Below are positions 1 to 6,008 of a stretch of DNA of 7,088 nt, one piece after another. The translations under genes were made by a program, and so were the position numbers. The notes below the pieces were generated by a model. That model was not told the origin of the DNA. It did not search any database and saw only the letters and a program-made list of their open reading frames with translations. The first letter of the stretch is position 1, and each line of letters begins with the position of its first letter. Source of the DNA: Rhizobium sp. (GTDB taxonomy: Bacteria; Pseudomonadota; Alphaproteobacteria; Rhizobiales; Rhizobiaceae); the NCBI GenBank assembly GCA_003501385.1, contig DNPN01000094.1:1198-8285 (forward strand). The letters run 5' to 3'.

Positions 1-33
1 TCCTATTCACTGCGACAGGCTTTAAGGTCAAAA

Positions 34-77
34 CCCAATCAGGATGGGTGTTCTGCAAGCGACACCGCCTCTTGCAG
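34..77 (-). terminator. Possible weak terminator after the DUF2333 gene
   Basis: Two small inverted repeats follow the DUF2333 stop on the minus strand. One is CTGCAAG/CTTGCAG (53-59 and 71-77), with a 7-bp stem and 11-base loop. The other is ACCCA/TGGGT (34-38 and 46-50), with a 5-bp stem followed on the minus strand by a run of only four T. Position and orientation suit transcription termination. The second stem is short and the T run weak, so this is tentative. Confidence 0.3.
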
Positions 78-105
78 AGAAATACTCCCATTTCGAAACG
101 ATATG

Positions 106-1215
106 TTAACGCTCCAGCACACCGCGGAGTTCAACCATATTGGCGCGGACACGCAGGATGTAAAAACCCATGGTAGACAGATGATTGGGCATGAAGATGC
201 CATCTTCGCTGCCATTTGAGATAATCCATGGCTGAATTCGCAGCGCAGATGCCATCTGCTTTTCCATTTCAGCCCAGATCGCGGTGAGATTGCGCTCACG
301 AATCACATCTGAAAAATCGGCCCTTGCAGCCTGAAACAGGGCATACTGAGCATAAAGCTGGCCATAAGCGAACCAGAAACGGTCATCGGCGCGCGTATCA
401 AACCATCCGCCGCCATGCTCTTCAGAGCGGCGACGCAAAATATCCGATGTATTGCCCAGATCATTGGCAGACCGATCCAGAAGCTGAACCAGATTGTCGG
501 CTCTGGCATCAAACACCGCCTTGCACGTCTCCAGATCAGAGTTGAATTTTCTCCAGCTGGTAATGGCGGAGCGATAGTAGCCCGGCGTCGGCGTCTTGAA
601 GCCAAATGGATTGAAGCCGAAATACCAGGTGTTTTCATCAAACTGGATATTGCCGCGTGCTTCCTGCAAATCGCTGTTGATCCCGGATGTCCCGCGCACA
701 CGGCCGAGATTATCGGCAAGCTCGATGGCGACACGCCGCGACACCTGATTCACGCCACGCTGGAAGGACGCCTTGTTGTCGAAGAAGGGCGTATCATCCC
801 AGTTCAGACCAAAGAAGCCCATCTTGTAGAGTAGCGTTGAAGAGACCCAGATATTCTGGTTGACGTTGGCATCGGTCAGATCGGCAATGGTGGTGACGAT
901 ACCGGAGTTCTGACACGTGCCCGGCTTCTCCGGCACCGGCTGACCGGCAGCAATCTTGCGATCACCAAAACCGTAAGCCTTGGCAAATTCCGGATCAAAC
1001 CCGTACCATTTTTGTGTCCGCCAGAGGAATTGCCCATAGGCCGCAATCAGCACCAGCACGATCAAGCTCACGGCACCGCGAAAGATCAAACTGCGCATGC
1101 CCGCCTCGGAATGACGCGCCCGAAACGGCCAGGAGACGGCGATATAGAGCAGCCCGGCACTTCGACGGAGCGCGAACCAGACACCTGAAAATGCCGCCTT
1201 CAACGCATCAAACAT
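106..1215 (-). CDS. DUF2333 family membrane protein
   Basis: This encodes a 369-aa protein that I recognise by overall pattern as the DUF2333 family, which is conserved in alphaproteobacteria and has no established function. A basic N-terminal stretch (residues 1-43) precedes one hydrophobic segment at about residues 44-64. The long hydrophilic remainder is rich in W, F and Y, including a run near 195-210 with repeated G-F/Y-F motifs, and is probably extracytoplasmic. Three in-frame ATGs lie close together at 1224, 1221 and 1215. The ribosome-binding sequence AGGAG directly abuts the first ATG but lies 9 bases before the third, so I chose 1215; a start at 1224 would give 372 aa. The gene lies 93 bases downstream of tdk on the same strand and may be co-transcribed with it. 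Family assignment is fairly sure; the role is unknown. Confidence 0.85.
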   Translation of the reverse strand: MFDALKAAFSGVWFALRRSAGLLYIAVSWPFRARHSEAGMRSLIFRGAVSLIVLVLIAAYGQFLWRTQKWYGFDPEFAKAYGFGDRKIAAGQPVPEKPGTCQNSGIVTTIADLTDANVNQNIWVSSTLLYKMGFFGLNWDDTPFFDNKASFQRGVNQVSRRVAIELADNLGRVRGTSGINSDLQEARGNIQFDENTWYFGFNPFGFKTPTPGYYRSAITSWRKFNSDLETCKAVFDARADNLVQLLDRSANDLGNTSDILRRRSEEHGGGWFDTRADDRFWFAYGQLYAQYALFQAARADFSDVIRERNLTAIWAEMEKQMASALRIQPWIISNGSEDGIFMPNHLSTMGFYILRVRANMVELRGVLER

Positions 1216-1308
1216 CAGCATCATCTCCTGTTGCTATGCAAGACAGATAGGCTCACGCAGACGTGATAACAACATGGTCAGAGATATTTACCGAAAAAAT
1301 CGGCGCGC

Positions 1309-1890
1309 TTATTCACCGTTGAACAAGTCATCCCAATGCCGCCGACAAAAGGAGACGTATTTCTCATTACCGCCCACATCAATCTGCGCACCTTCACGGA
1401 TTACCTGCCCTGAAGCATCAAAGCGCGCATTCATCGTCGCCTTGCGGCCGCAATGGCAAATGGTGCGGATTTCGCGCAATTCATCGGCAATGCCCAGCAG
1501 CAGCTTTGATGCCGGAAACAGGTTGCCTTGAAAATCGGTGCGAAGCCCGTAGGTCATCACCGGAATATCGAGGCGATCGGCAATGCGCGCCAATTGCCAC
1601 ACATGGGCGCTTGAGAGAAAATTGGCTTCATCCACAAACACGCAGGCAATCGGCTCTTCAGCCTGCATCGCTTCAACAACGGCGAACAGGTCAGTATCGT
1701 CCTCAAACGTATGCGCATCACTGGACAGGCCAATGCGGGAGGCAACCTTGCCACGCCCTGCGCGATCATCCAGCGCGGCCACAAAGATCACCGTGCGCAT
1801 ACCGCGCTCCTGATAATTATAGGAGGCCTGTAACAGCATGGTGGATTTTCCCGCGTTCATCGCGGCGTAATTAAAATAGAGCTTTGCCAT
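1309..1890 (-). CDS. tdk: Thymidine kinase (TK1-like, class II)
   Basis: Thymidine kinase phosphorylates thymidine to dTMP with ATP in the cytoplasmic pyrimidine salvage pathway. The 193-aa length is normal for bacterial Tdk. Visible motifs are the P-loop MNAGKST (residues 11-17), the Walker-B-like VDEANFL (86-92) with Glu88 as the expected catalytic base, the substrate-binding lasso region GLRTDFQGNLFP (115-126), and a C-terminal zinc site from CHC (Cys145, Cys147) with Cys182 and His185 in FCRRH. The frame is open 30 codons further upstream, but those residues look non-native and MAKLYFNY is the family's usual N-terminus, so ATG at 1888-1890 was chosen. A purine-rich AGAAGAA lies just upstream inside a small hairpin loop. 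The gene is divergent from choX. On the minus strand a TTGACA lies at 1985-1990 but lacks a good -10 partner. Confidence 0.96.
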   Translation of the reverse strand: MAKLYFNYAAMNAGKSTMLLQASYNYQERGMRTVIFVAALDDRAGRGKVASRIGLSSDAHTFEDDTDLFAVVEAMQAEEPIACVFVDEANFLSSAHVWQLARIADRLDIPVMTYGLRTDFQGNLFPASKLLLGIADELREIRTICHCGRKATMNARFDASGQVIREGAQIDVGGNEKYVSFCRRHWDDLFNGE

Positions 1891-1907
1891 GGGGCTTCTT
1901 CTGCCCC
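1891..1907 (-). promoter_or_regulatory. Hairpin displaying the tdk ribosome-binding site
   Basis: In the tdk mRNA the 17 bases immediately before the start codon read GGGGCAGAAGAAGCCCC. This can fold into a 5-bp GC stem (GGGGC/GCCCC) whose 7-base loop AGAAGAA is the only Shine-Dalgarno-like sequence available. The ATG follows the stem directly. The complementarity is exact; a role in controlling translation is inference. Confidence 0.4.
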
Positions 1908-2033
1908 GTCGCGGCCCGCGTGAAAAGATGGATGAGCCAATAACCACAGTTTTCAGGGGGCAACAGCTTCGCATCTGCAAAATATGTCAAAATGTCGCAA
2001 ATAGCCCCTATCCTCCGGCGCGAACACGAAGGC

Positions 2034-2061
2034 TTGCCTCATCCGTTTATGTATTGATAAT
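2034..2061 (+). promoter_or_regulatory. Probable sigma-70 promoter of choXWV
   Basis: TTGCCT (2034-2039, 4 of 6 matches to TTGACA) and GATAAT (2056-2061, 5 of 6 matches to TATAAT, preceded by a T as in an extended -10) are separated by 16 bases. Transcription would start near 2068, about 20 bases before the choX ATG. No operator could be named here, although choline induction is known for the Sinorhizobium cho operon. Confidence 0.5.
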
Positions 2062-2077
2062 GCCGGGAACATAAAAA

Positions 2078-2082
2078 GGGAG
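2078..2082 (+). promoter_or_regulatory. choX ribosome-binding site
   Basis: GGGAG, within AAGGGAG, lies 6 bases before the ATG at 2089. This strong site fixes the choX start. Confidence 0.75.
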
Positions 2083-2088
2083 CATAAC

Positions 2089-3045
2089 ATGCCGATTTCC
2101 AAGTCCGTTAAGATCGCACTCGCATTGGCAGGATGCGTAACAGCATTTGGTCAAACCGCATTTGCCGCAGAACCCGCAAGCTGTGGCACCGTTCGCATTT
2201 CCGATGTCGGCTGGACCGACCTCGCATCGACCAATGCCTCCCTTGTCACCGTGCTGGGAGCACTCGGCTACAAGACCGATGTCAAGACACTCGCCGTGCC
2301 GGTGACCTATTCCTCCATGAAAAACAAGGACATTGATGTGTTCCTTGGCAACTGGATGCCTGCCCAGAAGGAAGCCATCCAGCCGTTCCTCGACGACAAG
2401 TCGATTGAGAGCGTGGCTGTCAATCTCGAAGGTGCAAAATACACACTCGCCACCAACGCCGCTGGCGCAAAGCTTGGAATCAAGGATTTCAAGGACATCG
2501 CCACCCATAAAGCTGAGCTGGATGGCAAGATCTACGGCATCGAGCCCGGCAATGAAGGCAATGAAATGATCAACTCCCTGATCAAGGCCGACACGTTTGG
2601 TCTGAAGGGTTTTGACGTGGTGGAATCGTCTGAACAGGGCATGTTGAGCCAGGTGACACGCGCCGATAAGGAGAACAAGCCGGTGATCTTCCTGGCTTGG
2701 GCACCGCATCCAATGAACAATGCCCATCAGATCACCTATCTGGCTGGTGGTGATACCACCGTGTTTGGTCCAAACTACGGTGGCGCAACGGTCTACACCG
2801 TGGCCCGTGGCGGCTATACCGCTGAATGCGCAAATGTTGGCAAGCTTTTGAAGAACGTGAAATTCACGCTCGACATGGAAAATGCCATGATGGGCAAAAT
2901 CCTCGACGATGGTGAGGATCCTGCAAAAACCGCAAAGACATGGTTGAAGGCCCATCCTGCGGTGATTGAGCCTTGGCTGGCTGGTGTCACCACCAAGGAC
3001 GGCAAGGACGGCCTCGCAGCCGTGAAGAAAGAATTGGGGCTCTGA
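2089..3045 (+). CDS. choX: Choline ABC transporter, periplasmic choline-binding protein
   Basis: ChoX captures choline in the periplasm and delivers it to the ChoW/ChoV membrane complex. The 318-aa product is of the OpuAC/ProX type. It has a Sec signal peptide (Lys5 and Lys8, hydrophobic core about 9-20, AFA motif at 24-26, cleavage probably after residue 26 or 27). The aromatic box that holds the quaternary ammonium group in Sinorhizobium meliloti ChoX appears to be preserved: Trp42 with Asp44 (GWTD), Trp89 (GNWMP), Tyr118, Asn155 (PGNEGN) and Trp204 (LAWAPHP). Each is one position earlier than I recall for ChoX. Cys32 and Cys247 could form the disulfide described for that protein. The start has a strong AAGGGAG site and a good promoter. 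It is the first gene of choXWV. Choline specificity is inferred from the pocket; glycine betaine could bind more weakly. Confidence 0.95.
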   Translation: MPISKSVKIALALAGCVTAFGQTAFAAEPASCGTVRISDVGWTDLASTNASLVTVLGALGYKTDVKTLAVPVTYSSMKNKDIDVFLGNWMPAQKEAIQPFLDDKSIESVAVNLEGAKYTLATNAAGAKLGIKDFKDIATHKAELDGKIYGIEPGNEGNEMINSLIKADTFGLKGFDVVESSEQGMLSQVTRADKENKPVIFLAWAPHPMNNAHQITYLAGGDTTVFGPNYGGATVYTVARGGYTAECANVGKLLKNVKFTLDMENAMMGKILDDGEDPAKTAKTWLKAHPAVIEPWLAGVTTKDGKDGLAAVKKELGL

Positions 3046-3053
3046 TAGGGCAT

Positions 3054-3080
3054 GGGAAAAGCAGCATTTCGGCTTTTCCC
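3054..3080 (+). other. Intercistronic hairpin after choX
   Basis: GGGAAAAGC (3054-3062) and GCTTTTCCC (3072-3080) form a perfect 9-bp stem with a 9-base loop, 9 bases after the choX stop. No T run follows, so it is not a standard terminator. In comparable uptake operons such hairpins protect the binding-protein part of the mRNA from 3' decay, giving excess binding protein over permease; that role is inferred here. Confidence 0.6.
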
Positions 3081-3140
3081 GACCACCCAGAGAAAAGGGT
3101 TTGAAGCCGTTTGGCTGCAAACCTCACTGAATGATCGGGT

Positions 3141-3160
3141 CGGGGCAAGCAAGCGCCCCG
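3141..3160 (+). other. Second intercistronic hairpin before choW
   Basis: CGGGGC (3141-3146) and GCCCCG (3155-3160) form a GC-rich 6-bp stem with an 8-base loop (AAGCAAGC). It lies 42 bases before the probable choW start and has no T tract after it. It may act with the preceding hairpin as a partial stop or an mRNA stability element. Confidence 0.45.
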
Positions 3161-3202
3161 GCGTCGTTCCTCACTCCTCATATTTTTCAAGGATGCGTTT
3201 CA

Positions 3203-4048
3203 GTGGATTGGCTTACCGATTTCAAGATCCCCGTCGGCCCATCGGCCAAGGTCTTTGTGGACTGGCTGACCGCCAACGGAGGCTGGTTTTTTGACTGGCT
3301 GTCCCACGTCATCTCAAGCAGCATCAATGGCGTGCTGTTTTTGCTGCAATATCCCGACCCGCTGGTGGTCGCACTGGCCATCAGCCTGATTGCCTGGCTT
3401 TTGCGCCGCTCCATCCCGGTGGCTCTTTTCACCTTTCTTGGTCTATTGTTCATCATCAATCAGGGGTATTTCAAGGAAACGACCGAGACATTGGCGCTGG
3501 TGCTGGCCTCTACCGCCGTGTGCATGATTGTGGGAGTGCCGCTGGGCATTCTCGCCGCTCGCCGCAGCTGGATCTATGCGATGATGCGGCCCGTGCTGGA
3601 CCTGATGCAAACCATTCCCACCTTTGTCTATCTCATTCCGGCACTAATCCTGTTTGGCCTTGGCATGGTACCGGGTCTGATTGCCACGGTGATTTTTGCC
3701 GTCCCCTCACCCATCCGCCTCACCCGGCTCGGCATTGTGTCCACGCCACCATCGCTGGTGGAAGCCGCAGTGGCCTTTGGCGCAACACCCTCCCAGATTT
3801 TGCGCAAAGTGGAACTGCCTTACGCCCTGCCGCAAATCATGGCGGGCCTAACCCAGACCATTATGCTGTCGCTGTCGATGGTGGTGATTGCAGCACTGGT
3901 GGGGGCCGCAGGCCTTGGCGTGCCGGTGGTGCGGGCACTTAACACCGTCAACATTGCCAAGGGCTTTGAAGCGGGTCTGTGCATTGTCGTTCTGGCCATC
4001 ATTCTGGATCGCATGTTCCGGATTTCCAACGCCGGAGATGATCAATGA
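3203..4048 (+). CDS. choW: Choline ABC transporter, permease protein
   Basis: ChoW is the inner-membrane channel through which choline passes. The 281-aa product is a ProW/OpuAB-type permease with roughly six hydrophobic segments (about 53-68, 72-88, 96-118, 133-154, 155-170 and 218-240, with another near 256-270). It has a well-formed EAA loop (residues 187-206, EAAVAFGATPSQIL then RKVELP) that docks with the ATPase. I chose the GTG at 3203 because AAGGA (3189-3193) lies 9 bases upstream and translation then begins MDWLTDFKIP, the usual rhizobial ChoW N-terminus. The ATG at 3131 would add 24 residues with no family resemblance and would start inside the hairpin region. The N-terminus repeats DWL three times (residues 2, 20 and 31). 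The stop overlaps the choV start in ATGA, implying translational coupling. Confidence 0.93.
   Translation: MDWLTDFKIPVGPSAKVFVDWLTANGGWFFDWLSHVISSSINGVLFLLQYPDPLVVALAISLIAWLLRRSIPVALFTFLGLLFIINQGYFKETTETLALVLASTAVCMIVGVPLGILAARRSWIYAMMRPVLDLMQTIPTFVYLIPALILFGLGMVPGLIATVIFAVPSPIRLTRLGIVSTPPSLVEAAVAFGATPSQILRKVELPYALPQIMAGLTQTIMLSLSMVVIAALVGAAGLGVPVVRALNTVNIAKGFEAGLCIVVLAIILDRMFRISNAGDDQ
4034..4048 (+). promoter_or_regulatory. choV ribosome-binding site and choW/choV ATGA overlap
   Basis: GGAG at 4034-4037 lies inside the end of choW, 7 bases before the choV ATG at 4045. The ATG overlaps the choW TGA (4046-4048), the classic arrangement for translational coupling and balanced subunit synthesis. 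Confidence 0.7.
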
Positions 4049-5094
4049 GCGATGCGGTGATTTTTGGAAATGTTGATATCGTCTTTGGTGATCGTGCAGA
4101 AAAGGCTTTGCCCCTGGTGGACAAAGGCCTGACACGCGATCAGATCAACAAGGAAACCGGCCTTATTCTGGGTGTTGCCAACGCATCACTCACCTTGAAA
4201 GAAGGTGAGATTCTGGTGCTGATGGGCCTGTCCGGCTCGGGCAAGTCCACCCTTTTGCGGGCGGTGAATGGTCTTGCACCCGTGGTGCGCGGTTCTGTGT
4301 CGGTCAAACTGCGGGATGGCTTTGTCGATCCTTATCGCGCCAGTGCCAAAACCCTGCGGGATCTGCGCATGCATGGCGTCTCCATGGTGTTTCAGCAATT
4401 TGGCCTGTTGCCATGGCGCAGCGTGGCCGACAACGTCGGCTTCGGTCTGGAACTGGCAGGTGTGAATGAGCGCGACCGCAAGAAGATCGTCTCGGAACAG
4501 CTGGAGCTGGTCAATCTCTCCCAATGGGCCAACCGCAAGGTGGACGAACTGTCGGGCGGCATGCAGCAGCGTGTTGGCCTTGCACGGGCCTTTGCCACTG
4601 GCGCACCTATTCTTTTGATGGACGAGCCGTTCTCTGCGCTTGATCCTTTGATCCGCACACGCCTTCAGGATGAATTGCTGGAATTTCAGCGCCGCTTGAA
4701 AAAGACCATCCTGTTTGTCAGCCACGATCTGGATGAAGCCTTCCGCATTGGCAATCGCATTGTCATCATGGAAAGCGGGCGGATTATCCAATGCGGCACG
4801 CCGCAGGAAATCGTGCAGAACCCTGCCGATCAGTATGTCGCCGATTTCGTGCGCAATATGAACCCGATTGCCATGCTGACCGCCAAGGATGTGATGCAAC
4901 AAGGAACCAGCAACAGCAATGATGCGGGCCTTGGCATTACCGCAACAGCTGCGCCAGAAACGCCGCTGGTGGATATTCTCGATGCCATGGCGCGCCAGCC
5001 CGGAATGGTCGGCGTGGTCGACAATGGTGCCGTGGTCGGTGCCATCAGCGCGCAGGATGTGGTGAATGCTCTGACCCGGCACCGGCAGAGCTAA
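4045..5094 (+). CDS. choV: Choline ABC transporter, ATP-binding protein
   Basis: ChoV is the cytoplasmic ATPase that powers choline import through ChoW. The 349-aa product has all nucleotide-binding motifs: Walker A GLSGSGKST (61-69), Q-loop VFQQFGLLPWR (115-125), signature LSGGMQQR (169-176), Walker B ILLMDEP (189-195) with catalytic Glu194, D-loop SALD (197-200) and switch His227 (VSHDLDE). The N-terminal 40 residues resemble the extension of ProV/OpuAA proteins. After residue 270 there is a linker and a single CBS-like segment (about 305-345, ending VVGAISAQDVVNAL), shorter than the tandem CBS module of OpuAA, so ionic-strength sensing of that kind is doubtful. It is the last gene of the operon and is followed by a strong terminator. 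Confidence 0.95.
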   Translation: MSDAVIFGNVDIVFGDRAEKALPLVDKGLTRDQINKETGLILGVANASLTLKEGEILVLMGLSGSGKSTLLRAVNGLAPVVRGSVSVKLRDGFVDPYRASAKTLRDLRMHGVSMVFQQFGLLPWRSVADNVGFGLELAGVNERDRKKIVSEQLELVNLSQWANRKVDELSGGMQQRVGLARAFATGAPILLMDEPFSALDPLIRTRLQDELLEFQRRLKKTILFVSHDLDEAFRIGNRIVIMESGRIIQCGTPQEIVQNPADQYVADFVRNMNPIAMLTAKDVMQQGTSNSNDAGLGITATAAPETPLVDILDAMARQPGMVGVVDNGAVVGAISAQDVVNALTRHRQS

Positions 5095-5129
5095 CCATCG
5101 CTCCACTTCGCTTTGGCTGGACAGAAGCG

Positions 5130-5162
5130 ATGCGCCGTATGTTAAATGCGGCGCATTTTTTT
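5130..5162 (+). terminator. Intrinsic terminator of the choXWV operon
   Basis: ATGCGCCG (5130-5137) and CGGCGCAT (5149-5156) form a perfect 8-bp GC-rich stem with an 11-base loop, followed by seven T (5156-5162). It lies 35 bases after the choV stop. A second, upstream stem (TCGCTT 5108-5113 with AAGCGA 5125-5130) abuts it and shares base 5130. The structure also contains the ATG at 5130 that could extend the next ORF, which argues against using that start. Confidence 0.85.
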
Positions 5163-5198
5163 CGTTTTATCCATCCTCCCAGCAAGCAAGGTTGCCCG

Positions 5199-5705
5199 AT
5201 GAGCAAAAGCCCCTCTCCCATCCGCCCGACAACAGACGAAGCACGGCAATTGGCGAGAGACTTGCTGTATAGCGCCAAACACGTCGCTATTGCTGTTTTG
5301 GACCCAGACACCGGCGGACCCTCTGTGAGCCGCGTGCTGATCGGCAGTATGCCGGATGGAGCGTTGATGACCCTTGTGTCGCAGCTCTCAGCCCACACGC
5401 GCGCGATGTTGACAGACCCGCGTGTTTCGCTTTTGGCAGGTGAGCCTGGCAAGGGCGACCCATTGGCCCATCCTCGAATCACAGTACAATGCCTGGCAAA
5501 ACCCATCGACAGAGAGAGCGGTGATCACCTCGCCATGCGCCAGGCGTTTCTGGTGCGCCATGCCAAGGCCAAACTCTATATCGATTTCCCGGATTTTCTG
5601 TTTCTCCGGCTCATCCCGGAAACAGCAAGCCTGAATGGCGGCTTTGGGAAAGCGTTCTTACTGAAGGGTGACGAACTGACAGGCCGCACCGCACCCGCGA
5701 TCTAA
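5199..5705 (+). CDS. HugZ-like pyridoxamine 5'-phosphate oxidase-related (FMN-binding split barrel) protein
   Basis: This 168-aa protein has the split-barrel fold pattern of the PNPOx-like family and most resembles HugZ-type heme-utilisation proteins: an early helix with ARQLARDLL (residues 15-23), a strand with SVSRVLIG (42-49), SQLSAHTRAMLTDPRVSLL (61-79), and a late YIDFPDFLFLRL (127-138) then NGGFGKAFLL (146-155). Related proteins bind FMN or heme, and some degrade heme oxidatively. The product ends after the barrel and lacks the C-terminal DUF2470 domain of full-length HugZ, so heme use cannot be assumed; a general flavin oxidoreductase role is equally possible. The ATG at 5199 follows AAGG (5188-5191). 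The longer frame from 5130 begins inside the cho terminator and is rejected. No heme-uptake gene is adjacent, and it appears to be a single-gene unit. Confidence 0.8.
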   Translation: MSKSPSPIRPTTDEARQLARDLLYSAKHVAIAVLDPDTGGPSVSRVLIGSMPDGALMTLVSQLSAHTRAMLTDPRVSLLAGEPGKGDPLAHPRITVQCLAKPIDRESGDHLAMRQAFLVRHAKAKLYIDFPDFLFLRLIPETASLNGGFGKAFLLKGDELTGRTAPAI

Positions 5706-5737
5706 CAGAACACAATTTGGTCACAAACCGTACAAGA

Positions 5738-5753
5738 TTTAGGGTACCCCGAA
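5738..5753 (+). promoter_or_regulatory. Candidate NolR box 1
   Basis: TTTAG-N9-AA fits the published degenerate NolR motif (A/T)TTAG-N9-A(T/A). It lies about 35 bases after the HugZ-like gene and overlaps a GGGTACCC palindrome (5742-5749). The motif is short, so a single match is weak evidence. Confidence 0.3.
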
Positions 5754-5767
5754 GGCTCCTTTACAAA

Positions 5768-5793
5768 AATACACATTGTTTTTATGGTGTATT
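5768..5793. repeat. 7-bp inverted repeat (AATACAC/GTGTATT)
   Basis: AATACAC (5768-5774) and GTGTATT (5787-5793) are exact reverse complements separated by 12 bases. Their centres are 19 bases apart, close to two helical turns, so they could be a dimeric regulator site. As RNA they would form a weak hairpin without a T tail. Confidence 0.4.
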
Positions 5794-5841
5794 AGCAATT
5801 TAAAACCCGATTGTTTGCTTGTATTCATAACCAAACAGACT

Positions 5842-5869
5842 TTTTTTGGGGCAATTGCAAATTTTTTGG
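5842..5869. repeat. Direct repeats TTTTTTGG flanking GCAATTGC
   Basis: TTTTTTGG occurs at 5842-5849 and 5862-5869, exactly 20 bases apart, with the 8-base palindrome GCAATTGC (5851-5858) between them. T-tracts phased near two helical turns favour DNA bending. A role in promoter architecture is inferred. Confidence 0.35.
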
Positions 5870-5888
5870 CGTATTTCACACCGGAAAA

Positions 5889-5904
5889 TGTGATTTCGAT
5901 CACA
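5889..5904. promoter_or_regulatory. CRP-type binding site
   Basis: TGTGATTTCGATCACA matches the CRP consensus TGTGA-N6-TCACA at every conserved base, and the arms extend to TGTGAT/ATCACA. The third base G separates it from FNR/FixK sites (TTGAT-N4-ATCAA). An extra half-site TCACA lies about 11 bases upstream (5877-5881). The centre is about 160 bases before the nolR-like start. Which rhizobial Crp-family protein binds it is unknown. Confidence 0.55.
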
Positions 5905-5906
5905 AA

Positions 5907-5922
5907 ATCGCGAGGACCTAAT
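5907..5922 (-). promoter_or_regulatory. Candidate NolR box 2
   Basis: Read on the minus strand this is ATTAG-N9-AT, an exact fit to (A/T)TTAG-N9-A(T/A). It begins two bases after the CRP-type palindrome, so the two proteins would probably compete or touch. Confidence 0.35.
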
Positions 5923-5944
5923 AAAGGGCAACCGATACCTTAAA

Positions 5945-5960
5945 TTTAGGAATATACAAA
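5945..5960 (+). promoter_or_regulatory. Candidate NolR box 3
   Basis: TTTAG-N9-AA fits the NolR motif. It lies just upstream of the best promoter candidate for the repressor gene, where a bound repressor could block RNA polymerase; autorepression is known for Sinorhizobium nolR. Confidence 0.4.
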
Positions 5961-5970
5961 GCTCGTCACA

Positions 5971-5998
5971 TTGCTAGACTTTATGGGTAGGGTTTATT
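5971..5998 (+). promoter_or_regulatory. Possible promoter of the nolR-like gene
   Basis: TTGCTA (5971-5976) and TTTATT (5993-5998) are separated by 16 bases, and each matches 4 of 6 consensus bases. Transcription would begin near 6005, just before the leader ORF. This is weak and based only on sequence likeness and position. Confidence 0.3.
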
Positions 5999-6008
5999 GG
6001 GGACGCAA

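Noticed and set aside
1891..1980. A 30-codon upstream extension of tdk
   Set aside because: MAKLYFNY is the normal N-terminus just before the P-loop; the extra residues have no counterpart in Tdk proteins.
2047..3120. A 357-codon open frame on the minus strand opposite choX
   Set aside because: It is fully antisense to a strongly supported gene, its protein is rich in His and Cys with no family pattern, and it is explained by the codon bias of choX.
4186..5106. A 306-codon open frame on the minus strand opposite choV
   Set aside because: It is antisense to a complete ABC ATPase with all motifs; its His-rich composition is typical of a shadow frame.
5130..5198. N-terminal extension of the HugZ-like protein from ATG 5130
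   Set aside because: The ATG is the first base of the terminator stem, the added 23 residues are not family-like, and ATG 5199 has its own AAGG site.
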